Below are positions 9,967 through 19,773 of a DNA stretch of 64,000 nt, in pieces. A model generated the notes under the pieces. The model was given only the letters and a program-made list of their open reading frames with translations. It did no database searches and was not told where the DNA came from. The stretch is taken from assembly GCF_016595245.1 (NCBI RefSeq), contig NZ_JAENHM010000007.1, forward strand, positions 62,001 to 126,000. Direction: 5' to 3'. The stretch comes from Azospirillum endophyticum (GTDB taxonomy: Bacteria > Pseudomonadota > Alphaproteobacteria > Azospirillales > Azospirillaceae). The number at the start of each line of letters is the position of its first letter. The stretch's first letter is position 1. Position numbers and translations under genes: made by a program.

Positions 9967-10761
9967 TCAGCCTTCGCGCGGCTGACAGAGAGACCGGGCT
10001 TCCTTGGCGCGGATGAAGGACAGCACGTCGGAAATCAGCGCACGTTCACCGAAATCCCGTCCAACCCCCTCCACCCGCTCGGCAAAAGTGCCTTCCGGGC
10101 CGAACAACATGCGGTATGCGGCGCGCAACGCATGGATGTCGTCCTTCTTGAAGCCGCGGCGCTCCAACCCGACCAGGTTCAAGCCGGCGAGGCGGGCGCG
10201 ATCGCCCATGACGAGACCGAAGGGAATCACGTCGTTTTCGACGCCCGACATCCCGCCGATCATCGCATGGGAGCCGATGCGAACGAACTGCCGAACCGCC
10301 GACAGACCGCCGATGATGACATAGTCCCCCAAGGTGACGTGGCCGCCCAAGGTGGCGTTGTTCGCCATGATGACATGGTCGCCGACGACGCAATCATGCG
10401 CCACATGCGACCCCATCATGAATAGCCCGTCATCGCCGACGCGCGTGATCATCCCGCCGCCCTCGGTACCGGGATTCATCGTCACGTGCTCGCGGATCTG
10501 ATTGCGAGCGCCGATGACCAGTTCCGACGGTTCGCCGTGGAACTTCAAATCCTGCGGGCGGTGGCCGATGGACGCAAAAGGATAGATGACGGTTTCGGTG
10601 CCGATGCGGGTACGCCCATCGACCGCCACATGCGAAACCAGCCGAACGCCATCGTCCAGCGTGACGTCGGGACCGACGACGCAGAAGGGGCCGATATCAA
10701 CCCCCTCCCCGAGCTTGGCCGCGGGATCGACGACGGCGGACGGATGGATGGAGACGGTCAT
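9967..10761 (-). CDS. lpxA: UDP-N-acetylglucosamine acyltransferase
   Basis: First step of lipid A synthesis: transfers a 3-hydroxyacyl chain from ACP to UDP-GlcNAc. The 264-residue left-handed beta-helix protein shows hexapeptide repeats over its first ~190 residues and the catalytic His in [15 protein letters not shown] near residue 120. The helical C-terminal part includes [23 protein letters not shown]. Its start overlaps the fabZ stop by four bases. Confidence 0.97.
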   Translation of the reverse strand: MTVSIHPSAVVDPAAKLGEGVDIGPFCVVGPDVTLDDGVRLVSHVAVDGRTRIGTETVIYPFASIGHRPQDLKFHGEPSELVIGARNQIREHVTMNPGTEGGGMITRVGDDGLFMMGSHVAHDCVVGDHVIMANNATLGGHVTLGDYVIIGGLSAVRQFVRIGSHAMIGGMSGVENDVIPFGLVMGDRARLAGLNLVGLERRGFKKDDIHALRAAYRMLFGPEGTFAERVEGVGRDFGERALISDVLSFIRAKEARSLCQPREG

Positions 10762-11240
10762 TTTTCGTCCAGGATCATGGCGGAATAGACGGCTTCAGCG
10801 ACGAGAACGCCGTTGACCTTGGCCTCGCCCTTGAACTTCCAAACGTTGGCGCGTTGCCGCTGCTTGGTGACGTGGATGTGGATGGTGTCTCCAGGCGTGA
10901 CGGGGCGGCGGAAGCGCGCCTCGTCGACGGTCATGAAATAGACCAGCTTGCCTTCCGCATCCGGACCCAGGGTCGCCACCACCAGCACCGCGGAGGTCTG
11001 GGCCATCGCTTCGATGATCAGCACGCCCGGCATGACCGGGCGCGACGGGAAGTGACCCTGGAAGAAGGGCTCGTTGATCGTGACGTTCTTCACGCCGGTG
11101 GCGCCTTCGCCCAGCGTCACATCGATCACCCGGTCGATCATCAGGATCGGGTAGCGATGCGGGATCATCTGCATGATCCGCATGATGTCGATGTCGTCGA
11201 TCTTCTTGCTTTGCGCGTTGTTGTCCGCCGTCACGTCCAT
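10758..11240 (-). CDS. fabZ: 3-hydroxyacyl-ACP dehydratase FabZ
   Basis: Dehydrates 3-hydroxyacyl-ACP in fatty acid elongation, drawing on the same pool that LpxA uses. The 160-residue hot-dog-fold protein has [17 protein letters not shown] near residue 25 and the active-site segment [21 protein letters not shown] (His near 61, Glu near 75). The ~15-residue N-terminal tail is polar. In most proteobacteria lpxD lies directly upstream; here skp is next, across a 212-base gap. Confidence 0.96.
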   Translation of the reverse strand: MDVTADNNAQSKKIDDIDIMRIMQMIPHRYPILMIDRVIDVTLGEGATGVKNVTINEPFFQGHFPSRPVMPGVLIIEAMAQTSAVLVVATLGPDAEGKLVYFMTVDEARFRRPVTPGDTIHIHVTKQRQRANVWKFKGEAKVNGVLVAEAVYSAMILDEK

Positions 11241-11280
11241 TGCCCGGCCGCCCGCCTTTCCACCAACCGATAGAGTTCAG

Positions 11281-11301
11281 CATTCCCCTTTCCGGGGAAT
11301 G
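11281..11301. repeat. Inverted repeat in the skp-fabZ gap
   Basis: CATTCCCC and GGGGAATG form an 8-bp stem with a 5-base loop, about 40 bases upstream of fabZ. It could be an RNA hairpin in the fabZ leader or an operator. Confidence 0.4.
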
Positions 11302-11402
11302 GGCACCACCGCCCCGATGAGGAACACCGGTGCCTTCTTGTTTGCTCCGCCTTCTTGCCCCATTTCCGCGGCGATCGCAACCGCCGCAGCCCGGAAACGG
11401 AC

Positions 11403-11439
11403 AGGGCCGCCACCATCCCCACAGGATGGCGGCGGCCCT
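11403..11439 (-). terminator. Hairpin after skp, terminator or attenuator
   Basis: Arms at 11403-11418 and 11424-11439 pair over 16 positions with one mismatch (G-U in RNA) and a 5-base loop, just past the skp stop on the minus strand. No T-run follows in the direction of transcription, so it may reduce read-through or protect the bamA-skp message rather than stop it fully. Confidence 0.45.
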
Positions 11440-11452
11440 GATCAAGCCGGCA

Positions 11453-12073
11453 TCACGGCTTCGGAACGTTCAGGGCAACCTGCGGCAGCTTCTTGTTGAC
11501 ACGCTCCATCACGGCGTCGGTGACATCGAGCTGGGTGTCGACGAGAACGAACTGCTGACGGGCCAGAACGAGGTTGGCGCCGCGTTCGCGGGAAATATCC
11601 GCCACGACCTCTACCATCGTCTTGTGAACGACGGCCATCGCCTCGTTCAGGCTGGTCTCCAGCGCCCGCTTGCGGGTCTGGACGGTCTTCTGGACGTCCG
11701 CGACCTGCTTTTCGAAATCTCGACGCTTGTTGGCAAGAGCTTCCGGCGACAGGACGGTCTGCTGCTTGCGCAGTTCATCCTCGTTCTTGCGGAGCTTGTC
11801 CTCCAGCGCGGAGATTTCCTTCTGATAGGAATCCCGGAGCGATTCAAAGGACTTGGTGATGCCTTTCGATGCGCTGGATTCCTGCATGATCTTCTGCACG
11901 TCGATCACGGCAATGACCGGCGCCTTCAGCTCCGCTCCCGGCGCCGGCGCCTCGGCCTTGGGCGCCGACTGGGCCTGGGCCTGGGCGGAGGTCGCGGCAA
12001 AAAGGAGACCGGTGGCGGCAACGACCGACAGGACGGCGACGCGGATCGGCGTCTTCGACAGGATGGATTGCAT
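11453..12073 (-). CDS. skp: OmpH/Skp-family periplasmic chaperone
   Basis: Periplasmic chaperone that keeps unfolded outer-membrane proteins soluble for BamA. The 206-residue product starts MQSILSKTPIRVAVLSVVAATG with a signal peptide ending near AQAQ, followed by an Ala/Pro-rich stretch, then VIAVIDVQKIMQESSASKGI and a long charged coiled coil (about residues 75-155). The frame is open upstream inside bamA, but the signal peptide sets the ATG at 12073, directly after the bamA stop. Confidence 0.92.
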   Translation of the reverse strand: MQSILSKTPIRVAVLSVVAATGLLFAATSAQAQAQSAPKAEAPAPGAELKAPVIAVIDVQKIMQESSASKGITKSFESLRDSYQKEISALEDKLRKNEDELRKQQTVLSPEALANKRRDFEKQVADVQKTVQTRKRALETSLNEAMAVVHKTMVEVVADISRERGANLVLARQQFVLVDTQLDVTDAVMERVNKKLPQVALNVPKP

Positions 12074-12074
12074 C

Positions 12075-14414
12075 TTAGAACCTGGTTCCGAAGCTGAAGC
12101 GGATGAGCTCTTTTTTGTCGTAGCCTTCCTTGCGGATCGGCAATGCGACATCGAGCCGGATCGGGCCGAACGGCGACTTCCAAGACACGCCGGTGCCGAC
12201 GGAAACGCGGATGCTCTCGTCATCCTTCACGTTCGGATCGCTGATATCGGCCTTGCCCAACGTACCGACATCGGTGAAGGCATGCCCAAGCAGACCGAAC
12301 TCCTCCGGCAGGCCGAAGGGGAAGCTCATTTCCACCGAGGCGCGGGCATAGCGGGTGCCGCCGAGCGCATCGCCGGTCGTGATGTCGCGGGGACCGATAC
12401 CGGCGGTGTTGAAACCGCGCAGCGTATCGCCGCCGATGAAGAAGCGGTCGCCCAGATCGACCTTCTTGCCGAGACCGTGGATGTAACCGATCTCGCCCGT
12501 CGTGCTGAGCACCCACTGGTCTTCGCCGAGCGGCAGATAGTAACCACCGGCCAGCTTGTTCCGCAGGAAACGCACCGAACCGCCGAGACCGGCAATGTCG
12601 TTGGTCAGCCGGATGAAATAACCCTCGGTCGGCGTCAGCTTGCTGTTGCGGACGTCATAGGTCAGTTCCTGACCGATCAGCGAGGTCATGCGCTCGCCGC
12701 GCTGTTCCTGAATGTACTTCGACGCGGTGGTCGGCACTTCCTCGATCAGCGTGTCCTGCAGCTGGTAATAGACGCGCTGGCGCAGGCTCTCGGTCAGCGG
12801 ATACCCCAGGCGCAAGGCGAAACCGGTATTCTTCTCGTTGAACGAGCTTTCGTCCTGGTAATTGTACCGCGTCCGGAACAGATCGACACCGGCCGACAGA
12901 TCCCGGTCCATGAAGTACGGCTCCGTGAAGGAGACGTCGTACAACTGGCGCCGACCCGACAGCGTCGCGCCCAGACGCAGGTCCTGACCGCGGCCGAGTA
13001 GGTTGCGCTCACGGATCGAGAAGTCACCCAGAGGACCGTCGGAGGTCGAGAAGCCGGCACCGATGGAGATTTCACCGGTGGACTGCTCGGCCACGTCGAC
13101 GTTCACAACCGTGCGGTCCGGAGCGCTGCTTTCGGACGTGGTGACGTTCACGCGCTCGAAGAAGCCGAGGTCCTTGATGCGCTGCTCGGAACGCTTCAGC
13201 TTCGACGAGTTGAAGGGGTCGCCCTCTGACAGCAGCATCTCGCGGCGGATCACCTTGTCGAGCGTGCGGACGTTGCCCGAAATATCGATGCGGTCGACGA
13301 AGGTGCGCGGCCCCTCGTTGATCTCGTAGGTGATGTCGATGGTGTGAGTTTCGCGGTTGCGCGAAATCCGCGGCCGGACGTCCACAAAGGCGTATTGCAG
13401 GTCGCCGACGGCGTTCGTCAGCTTGGTGATCGTGTCTTCGACCTTCTGGGCGTTGTACCAGTCGCCCTCGGTCGTGTTGACGCTGTCCTGCAGAACCACG
13501 GGATCGAGCTGCTTCAGCGAGGTCTTGATGTCGACCTTGCCGAACTTGTAGCGCTCGCCTTCCTCGATGGTGAAGGTGATGAAGAAGTCGGACTTGTCCG
13601 GCGTCAGCTCGGCCACCGCCGAAACGACGCGGAAGTCGGCGTAGCCTTCCCTCAGATAGTAGCGACGCAGCAGATCGCGGTCGTAGTTCAGGCGGTCCGG
13701 ATCGTAGTTGTCATCCGACGACAGGAACCGCCACCAAGCCGTTTCCTTGGTCTGGATGGTCTCGCGCAGCGTCCCGTCCGAGAAATGCTCGTTGCCGATG
13801 AAGGTGATGCCGCGCACGCCGGTGCGCACGCCCTCGTTGATCTCGAACACCAGATCGACGCGGTTCTGGTCGAGCTGGATGATCTTCGGTTCCACCGTGG
13901 CGCCGAAGCGGCCCTGGCGCCGGTAGATCTCCTGGATGCGCTGGACGTCGGACTGAACCCGGGTGCGCGTGTAGACGACACGGGGACGCAGCTGGATTTC
14001 CTTGTCCAGCGTCTCCTTGTCGATGCGCCGGTTCCCCTCGAACGCGATGCGGTTGATGATCGGGTTCTCCGCCACCGTCACCACCAGCGTGTCGCCCTCG
14101 CGCTTCAGCACGACATCGGCGAACAGGCCGGTGTTGAACAGCGACTTCAACGACTGGTCGATCCGGTCCGGATCGAACGGGTCGCCGGGCTGGACGGTCA
14201 GATAGGAGCGGACCGTGGAGGTTTCGATTCGCTGAGTGCCTTCGACCCGGATGTCGCGCACCGTACCGCCGCTGAAAACCTGGGCGACCATGGACCCGGT
14301 CCCCGCCGGCGCCCGCCCGGGCGAGGCGGCGTTTTGGGCGAGGGCGACAGACACCGTCGTCATGGCGCAGCCGGCCAGCAGGCCCGCCACCAGAACTTTG
14401 CTCGACACCGGCAA
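12075..14414 (-). CDS. bamA: Outer membrane protein assembly factor BamA
   Basis: Core of the BAM complex, inserting beta-barrel proteins into the outer membrane. The 779-residue product has a signal peptide ending near VALAQ, five POTRA repeats (first beginning VRDIRVEGTQRIE) and a 16-strand Omp85 barrel with the conserved GGDTLRGFN loop motif and a C-terminal aromatic residue in FSFGTRF. The start appears to be TTG at 14414, six bases after an AGGGAG ribosome site; a GTG two codons later is the alternative. It lies between rseP and skp, the classic order. Confidence 0.96.
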   Translation of the reverse strand: MPVSSKVLVAGLLAGCAMTTVSVALAQNAASPGRAPAGTGSMVAQVFSGGTVRDIRVEGTQRIETSTVRSYLTVQPGDPFDPDRIDQSLKSLFNTGLFADVVLKREGDTLVVTVAENPIINRIAFEGNRRIDKETLDKEIQLRPRVVYTRTRVQSDVQRIQEIYRRQGRFGATVEPKIIQLDQNRVDLVFEINEGVRTGVRGITFIGNEHFSDGTLRETIQTKETAWWRFLSSDDNYDPDRLNYDRDLLRRYYLREGYADFRVVSAVAELTPDKSDFFITFTIEEGERYKFGKVDIKTSLKQLDPVVLQDSVNTTEGDWYNAQKVEDTITKLTNAVGDLQYAFVDVRPRISRNRETHTIDITYEINEGPRTFVDRIDISGNVRTLDKVIRREMLLSEGDPFNSSKLKRSEQRIKDLGFFERVNVTTSESSAPDRTVVNVDVAEQSTGEISIGAGFSTSDGPLGDFSIRERNLLGRGQDLRLGATLSGRRQLYDVSFTEPYFMDRDLSAGVDLFRTRYNYQDESSFNEKNTGFALRLGYPLTESLRQRVYYQLQDTLIEEVPTTASKYIQEQRGERMTSLIGQELTYDVRNSKLTPTEGYFIRLTNDIAGLGGSVRFLRNKLAGGYYLPLGEDQWVLSTTGEIGYIHGLGKKVDLGDRFFIGGDTLRGFNTAGIGPRDITTGDALGGTRYARASVEMSFPFGLPEEFGLLGHAFTDVGTLGKADISDPNVKDDESIRVSVGTGVSWKSPFGPIRLDVALPIRKEGYDKKELIRFSFGTRF

Positions 14415-14441
14415 ATCACGCTCCCTGGCAAGGGGCTGGTT

Positions 14442-15575
14442 TTAGGAAACCAGTCCCCGGAAGAAATCGACCACGCGCAATTGAACAAGGTCGTTCCACG
14501 TGGCGAAGACCATGAGCGTTAATACCAAGGCCAATCCAATTCGGAAACCGTATTCTTGCGCTCTCGCTCCGAGAGGCCGGCCGAGCAGCTTTTCGATGCC
14601 GTAAAAAAGCAGGTGTCCACCGTCCAGCATCGGCACCGGAAACAGGTTGATCAGCCCCAGATTGACCGACAGGAAGGTCATGAACCACACCAGGGGATAC
14701 CAGCCGGATTGCGCCACCTCGCCCGACATCTGGGCGATGCGCAACGGCCCGCCCAACTCTTCCGTTCCGCGCGATCCTTGGACCATCTGGCCCAGTGCGG
14801 TGAAGGTGCCGGTGACCATGCCTGCGACTTCTCGTCCCGCCTGCCAGACTGCGGTCAGCGGGTCATGACGCATCATCCCGACGCTGCCACGGCTGATACC
14901 GAGCAACCCGATCTGGTGGGCATTGCCGAGTCGGTCAGTCACGGACTGGGAATCCGGCGTCGCCGTCAGGGTCATCACCCGGCCGTCGCGCTTCAATTCG
15001 ACGGCCAGGGGCTCTCCCGGACGGATCGAGACGATCTGGCGAATTTCCTCGAATCGCTGCACGCCGGTGCCGTCGACCGACAGGATCAGGTCGCCCGGCT
15101 GAATCCCGGCACGCTCCGCCGCACTGCCCGGCTGCACGCCGCCAACGTCCGGCGGAGTGAAGGACTGGCCAGCGGTCATGAACAGCAGAGCCAAGACGAC
15201 AATGGAGAAGACGAAGTTGGCGATCGGACCGGCCGCGACGATCGCCGCGCGCTGCCCCACCCGCTTGTGGTGGAACGAAACTGCGCGCTCCTCCGGGGAC
15301 ATGGCGGTCAGATGAGCGCCGGGCGTGCTGGCGGGATCGGCATCGCCGAACATCTTGACGTAGCCGCCGAGCGGAAGCGCGCTGAACTTCCAGCGTGTGC
15401 CGACCCTGTCGGTGAACCCGAACAATTCCGGTCCGAAGCCGATGGAGAAGGTCTCGATCCGCACGCCGTTGCGGCGCGCGACCAGATAGTGACCAAGCTC
15501 GTGCACGAAGACGAGCACGGTGAGGACCAACAGGAAAGCCAGCACCGAAGTCCAGAAACCGCCGATAACGTCCAT
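14442..15575 (-). CDS. rseP: RIP metalloprotease RseP
   Basis: Membrane-embedded site-2 protease that cuts anti-sigma factors or signal-peptide remnants. The 377-residue protein has the zinc motif HELGH in the first membrane helix (VLVFVHELGHYLVARRNG, about residues 20-37), one clear PDZ domain (GVQPGSAAERAGIQPGDLILSVDG, near 145-170), and the second-half motif NLLPVPMLDGGHL, seen here as NLFPVPMLDGGHL. It is followed by bamA at a 27-base gap and preceded by dxr. Confidence 0.95.
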   Translation of the reverse strand: MDVIGGFWTSVLAFLLVLTVLVFVHELGHYLVARRNGVRIETFSIGFGPELFGFTDRVGTRWKFSALPLGGYVKMFGDADPASTPGAHLTAMSPEERAVSFHHKRVGQRAAIVAAGPIANFVFSIVVLALLFMTAGQSFTPPDVGGVQPGSAAERAGIQPGDLILSVDGTGVQRFEEIRQIVSIRPGEPLAVELKRDGRVMTLTATPDSQSVTDRLGNAHQIGLLGISRGSVGMMRHDPLTAVWQAGREVAGMVTGTFTALGQMVQGSRGTEELGGPLRIAQMSGEVAQSGWYPLVWFMTFLSVNLGLINLFPVPMLDGGHLLFYGIEKLLGRPLGARAQEYGFRIGLALVLTLMVFATWNDLVQLRVVDFFRGLVS

Positions 15576-15611
15576 ATCAACCCTTGCGCCTTCCAGCGCC
15601 TCGAACGCGGA

Positions 15612-16820
15612 TCATCGGCTGCCAACCGCCGTCGCACCGATGGCCGTCACGCGGCCGGCGGCTTCCCGCCTCGCATCCGCATCGGCCTCCCGCACGGCGG
15701 CGAGATCGCGCAGCGGGCGGTGGGGCAACGCCGCCAACGTCTCCTCGACGATGCGTTCGATGTCGAGAAAGCCGATCCGGCGGTCGAGAAACGCCTGAAC
15801 GGCCACCTCATTGGCGGCACTCAGTATAGTAGGAGCGCCCCCACCGCTTTGCAAGGCGGCCCGGGCCAGCCGAAGTGCCGGGAATCGCACGGGATCCGGC
15901 GCTTCGAAGGTCAGCGTCGCCGCCTTGACCAGATCCAGCCGCTCTGCCGGGGTGGCGATGCGCGCGGGCCAGCCGAGGGAGTAGGCGATGGGTGTGCGCA
16001 TGTCGGGCGTTCCGAGCTGAGCAAGGACCGAACCGTCGACATATTCCACCAGCGAATGAACGACTGACTGCGGGTGGACCAGCACATCGATGCGGTCTTC
16101 AGGAATGCCGAACAGGAAATGGGCCTCGATCAACTCAAGTCCCTTGTTCATCATCGTCGCGCTGTCCACGGAAATCTTGGCGCCCATCTCCCAGGTCGGA
16201 TGGGCCACCGCCTGTTCCCGTGTCGCCGCGGCCATGAACCCGCGGTCCCTGGTGCGGAAGGGGCCGCCGGATGCCGTCAGGATCAGGCGTGCAACGCTGT
16301 CGGTGCGTTCGAAGTCGAAAACCTGGTAGATGGCCGAATGCTCGCTGTCGACCGGTAGAAGCGTGGCGCCGTGCGTCTTCACCTCTTCCATCATCAAGGC
16401 GCCGGCACAGACCAGCACCTCCTTGTTGGCGAAGGCGACGATGGCGCCCCGGCGGACCGCGGCGAGGGTCGGCTCCAGCCCGGCGGCGCCGACGATGGCG
16501 GCCATCACCCAATCGGCCGGACGCTCCGCGGCCGCAGCCACTGCGTCCGAACCGGCGGCGACCTCGATCCCGGAGCCGGACAGCAGATCTTTCAGTTCGG
16601 CGTAGGCGGCAGGGTCGGCGACCACGGCCATGCGGGCATTCAGCTGCCGGGCCTGCTGCGCCAACAGGGTGACATTGCGGTTGGCGGTCAGCGCCTCGAC
16701 CGGAAAGCGCTCGGGATCGCGGGAAACGAGGTCCACGGTCTGCGTTCCGACCGAGCCCGTGGACCCGAGGATCGTCACGCTCCGCGGCGCATCAGGCGCC
16801 GCTTCCGCTTTCACCACCAT
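15612..16820 (-). CDS. dxr: 1-deoxy-D-xylulose 5-phosphate reductoisomerase
   Basis: Second step of the MEP isoprenoid pathway, making 2-C-methylerythritol 4-phosphate; the product feeds the undecaprenyl chain made by the neighbouring uppS. The 402-residue protein has the NADPH site [16 protein letters not shown] near residue 18-33, the substrate/metal block [19 protein letters not shown] and [14 protein letters not shown]. Its ATG lies inside the end of cdsA (10-base overlap). Confidence 0.96.
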   Translation of the reverse strand: MVVKAEAAPDAPRSVTILGSTGSVGTQTVDLVSRDPERFPVEALTANRNVTLLAQQARQLNARMAVVADPAAYAELKDLLSGSGIEVAAGSDAVAAAAERPADWVMAAIVGAAGLEPTLAAVRRGAIVAFANKEVLVCAGALMMEEVKTHGATLLPVDSEHSAIYQVFDFERTDSVARLILTASGGPFRTRDRGFMAAATREQAVAHPTWEMGAKISVDSATMMNKGLELIEAHFLFGIPEDRIDVLVHPQSVVHSLVEYVDGSVLAQLGTPDMRTPIAYSLGWPARIATPAERLDLVKAATLTFEAPDPVRFPALRLARAALQSGGGAPTILSAANEVAVQAFLDRRIGFLDIERIVEETLAALPHRPLRDLAAVREADADARREAAGRVTAIGATAVGSR

Positions 16821-17701
16821 GACAGAACCGTTCCAACAGCCGCGTGGAACAAGGCCAACACCGGGGCTGCGGCTAGTAGCCCATCGATGCGGTCGAGGAT
16901 GCCGCCATGCCCGGGAATGAGCTGGCCGCTGTCCTTCACATTGTAGCGCCGCTTCAAGGCCGATTCGAACAGGTCACCGGCTTGGCCGACGACAGCGACG
17001 GCGGCACCCAAGACCAGGGCGATATCCGGACGCGACGCCCCGAAGGCAAGCGCCACCAGCCAACCGAACAGGGCGGACGACGCCATGCCGCCGATCAGCC
17101 CGGCCCAGGTCTTCTTCGGGCTGATTCGCGGCGCGAGCTTTGGGCCGCCGATGCTGCGTCCGGCGGCATAGGCGCCGATATCGGTCGCCCAGATGGCGAT
17201 GAGCACGAACAGGAAAAGGGAAAGCCCGACGTCCGGCAGATCGCGCAGCCACATCAGGCCGGCCATGCCGACAGCGACATACAAGACGCCGAAGCCCAGC
17301 AGCCCCCGGTCGGGGCCGCCGCCGACGACGGCGGTCAGAACGGCGAAGGCTGCCGCAGCCCCCAACGCGGCGGCTGGGCCGGCGGCGAGCTGCACCATCA
17401 GCGCGACCACGATGCCGATCGCAGCCATCAGCCGGGCCGGCAGACGCCGGGCGCTGGGGACGATGTTGGTCCATTCGGAAACGGCGACCACCGATCCGAA
17501 AGCGATCAGGGCATGGAAGACCCATCCGCCGAGCCAGACGGCACCCAGCACGACCGGCGCCATCACCAGAGCCGACAGGACGCGGACCTTGAGGTCCCCG
17601 GCCCTGGACGTGGTTGGCGGCGCGGCGGCGGAAACTGGAGTGTCAGTGGGATCCGGCGGTGGTGGCGCCGAAGCGGCGTTCCCTTCGGTGGAACTCTTCA
17701 A
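16811..17701 (-). CDS. cdsA: Phosphatidate cytidylyltransferase
   Basis: Makes CDP-diacylglycerol for all phospholipids. The 296-residue integral membrane protein has a Pro/Ala-rich N-terminus of ~35 residues, several membrane helices and the full C-terminal family signature from [21 protein letters not shown] to ILDRIDG. The best start is TTG at 17701, preceded at six bases by GGAGG; this places the first ~59 bases of the gene inside uppS. Confidence 0.93.
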   Translation of the reverse strand: MKSSTEGNAASAPPPPDPTDTPVSAAAPPTTSRAGDLKVRVLSALVMAPVVLGAVWLGGWVFHALIAFGSVVAVSEWTNIVPSARRLPARLMAAIGIVVALMVQLAAGPAAALGAAAAFAVLTAVVGGGPDRGLLGFGVLYVAVGMAGLMWLRDLPDVGLSLFLFVLIAIWATDIGAYAAGRSIGGPKLAPRISPKKTWAGLIGGMASSALFGWLVALAFGASRPDIALVLGAAVAVVGQAGDLFESALKRRYNVKDSGQLIPGHGGILDRIDGLLAAAPVLALFHAAVGTVLSWW

Positions 17702-18383
17702 TCGCCGCCTCCAGATCGCGCTTGGTGAAATCGGGCCACAGGGTGTCCACGAAGACCAGCTCGGTGTAAGCCGCCTGCCAGAGCAGGAAATTGCTGATCC
17801 GCTTCTCGCCGCTGGTGCGGATGATCAGGTCGGGGTCGGGAATGTCGGCCGTGTAGAGCCGCGCCGACAGCGCGCTCTCGTCGATGGCCTCCGGCGTCAG
17901 GCGACCGGCAGCCACCTCTTCCGCCAAACGGCGGGCAGCCTGGACGATCTCCAGACGGGACCCGTAGCTGAGCGCGACCACCAGGGTCATCACCCGGTTG
18001 TCGCGGGTCATATCTTCGGCATTGTCGATCAGCCGGTTGATGTCGGCGGACAGGCGGGACCGGTCGCCGATGACACGCAGGCGGACGCCCCCCCGGTGCA
18101 ACTCGGCGACTTCGCTGCGCAGGTAGAAGCGCAGCAGACCCATAAGGTCGCTGACCTCCTCTTCCGGCCGACGCCAGTTCTCCGAAGAAAAACTGAAGAT
18201 CGTCAGAGTGCCGATGCCGAGTTCGCGCGCCGCTTCCACGGTGCGGCGGACAGCGTCCACGCCCTTCTTGTGACCGGCGGTGCGCGGCAGGCCGCGCGCC
18301 TTGGCCCAGCGCCCATTGCCATCCATGATGATGGCGACGTGCGTCGGGGCCGTGTTGGACCGGTTGTCGTCCGCGTCGCGCAT
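17643..18383 (-). CDS. uppS: Isoprenyl (undecaprenyl) diphosphate synthase
   Basis: cis-Prenyltransferase building the C55 lipid carrier for peptidoglycan and O-antigen. The 246-residue protein has the catalytic IIMDGNGRWAKARGLPRTAGHKKGV block at residues ~19-43, FSFSSENWRRP near 75, and the C-terminal PDLIIRTSGEKRISNFLLWQAAYTE block. The start is six bases after the frr stop. Its 3' end overlaps cdsA by 59 bases. Confidence 0.96.
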   Translation of the reverse strand: MRDADDNRSNTAPTHVAIIMDGNGRWAKARGLPRTAGHKKGVDAVRRTVEAARELGIGTLTIFSFSSENWRRPEEEVSDLMGLLRFYLRSEVAELHRGGVRLRVIGDRSRLSADINRLIDNAEDMTRDNRVMTLVVALSYGSRLEIVQAARRLAEEVAAGRLTPEAIDESALSARLYTADIPDPDLIIRTSGEKRISNFLLWQAAYTELVFVDTLWPDFTKRDLEAAIEEFHRRERRFGATTAGSH

Positions 18384-18389
18384 TCCGGT

Positions 18390-18947
18390 TCAGACCTGCA
18401 TGATTTCCTTTTCTTTTTGCGCAAGCGAATCGTCGACCAGCTTGATGTACTGGTCGGTCAACACCTGCACCTTGTCCGACTGGACCTTGTGTTCGTCCTG
18501 GGTAATCTCGCTGGCCTTTTCGGCCTTCTTAAGACCGTCCATTCCGTCGCGACGGATGTTGCGAACGGCAACGCGCGCATGCTCGGCGTATTTGTGCGCG
18601 ACCTTCGCCAGTTCGGCACGGCGCTCCTGCGTCAGGTCGGGTAGCGGAACCCGGATGACCTGGCCTTCGGCCTGCGGGTTCAGGCCCAGGCCGCTGTCGC
18701 GGATGGCCTTCTCGACCGCCTTGGCCAAGCCGCGGTCCCATACCTGGACCGAGATCAGGCGCGGCTCCGGAACGGAGACCGTCGCGACCTCGCGCAGGGG
18801 CACACGGCTGCCATAGGCCTCGACCGTCACCGGCTCCAGCAGGTTGGAAGAGGCGCGGCCGGTGCGCAGACCGCTGAGTTCCTTGCGAAACGAGTCAAGC
18901 GCGCCTTCCATGCGGCGCTTCAGATCCGATAGGTCGGGCGCAGCCAC
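18390..18947 (-). CDS. frr: Ribosome recycling factor
   Basis: Splits post-termination ribosomes with EF-G. The 185-residue protein matches the usual length and has the domain I helix MEGALDSFRKELSGLRTGRASSNLLEPV, the domain II segment YGSRVPLREVATVSVPEPR, and the final helix ending VDDSLAQKEKEIMQV. It lies four bases after pyrH and six before uppS. Confidence 0.97.
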   Translation of the reverse strand: MAAPDLSDLKRRMEGALDSFRKELSGLRTGRASSNLLEPVTVEAYGSRVPLREVATVSVPEPRLISVQVWDRGLAKAVEKAIRDSGLGLNPQAEGQVIRVPLPDLTQERRAELAKVAHKYAEHARVAVRNIRRDGMDGLKKAEKASEITQDEHKVQSDKVQVLTDQYIKLVDDSLAQKEKEIMQV

Positions 18948-18951
18948 GGGC

Positions 18952-19707
18952 CTACTCCCTTTCTTCCGTTATGATGGTGTACTTGCCACGGCCCTGCATC
19001 ACTTCGGCGAAGGCGCCGGGCGTGTGGATCGAGAAGACCAGGATGGGAATATGGTTCTCGCGCGACAGCGCGATCGCCGAAGCGTCCATCACCTGGAGTT
19101 CCTTGGTCAGGACGTCCATGTAGGTGAGGCGTTCGTAATGCTCGGCCGTCGGATCCTTCTTCGGATCGGCGGTATAGACGCCGTCGACCTGCGTCCCCTT
19201 CAGCAGGCCATCGCAGCCCATCTCCGAAGCGCGGAGCGCCGCGGCGGTGTCGGTGGTGAAGAAGGGGTTGCCGGTACCGGCGGCGAAGATCACCACCCGG
19301 CCCTTTTCCATGTGGCGAACGGCGCGGCGCCGGATATAGGGCTCGCAGACCGTCGACATGGGAATGGCCGACTGCACGCGCGTGCTGACGCCCATCCGTT
19401 CGAGCGCGCTCTGCATGGAGAGCGCGTTCATCACGGTGGCGAGCATGCCGATATAGTCGGCCGAGGCACGCTCCATGCCGTTCGCCGCACCCTTCACACC
19501 CCGGAAGATGTTCCCCCCGCCGATGACCAGACAGACCTGGACGCCGAGACCGATGACCGTCTTCACCTCGTTGGCGATGCGGTTGACCATCTCCGGGTCC
19601 AGGCCGTAGTCGCGCTGACCCATCAGCGCTTCGCCCGACACCTTGAGGAGGACCCGCTTGTAGCGGGTGCCCTCGGCCGGTGCGGTGGTCCCGGTGGCTT
19701 CGACCAT
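18952..19707 (-). CDS. pyrH: UMP kinase
   Basis: Phosphorylates UMP to UDP; a hexameric enzyme of the amino-acid-kinase fold. The 251-residue product has a ~16-residue polar extension, then [15 protein letters not shown] near residue 17 and [38 protein letters not shown], the GGGN nucleotide loop. It follows tsf with a 66-base gap, as in most bacteria. Confidence 0.97.
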   Translation of the reverse strand: MVEATGTTAPAEGTRYKRVLLKVSGEALMGQRDYGLDPEMVNRIANEVKTVIGLGVQVCLVIGGGNIFRGVKGAANGMERASADYIGMLATVMNALSMQSALERMGVSTRVQSAIPMSTVCEPYIRRRAVRHMEKGRVVIFAAGTGNPFFTTDTAAALRASEMGCDGLLKGTQVDGVYTADPKKDPTAEHYERLTYMDVLTKELQVMDASAIALSRENHIPILVFSIHTPGAFAEVMQGRGKYTIITEERE

Positions 19708-19773
19708 GGGGGGAACGCTCCCTTGCTGTTTCGGAATGCGGCAGACGGACCTAAGCGTTCGACCTTACCGGTC

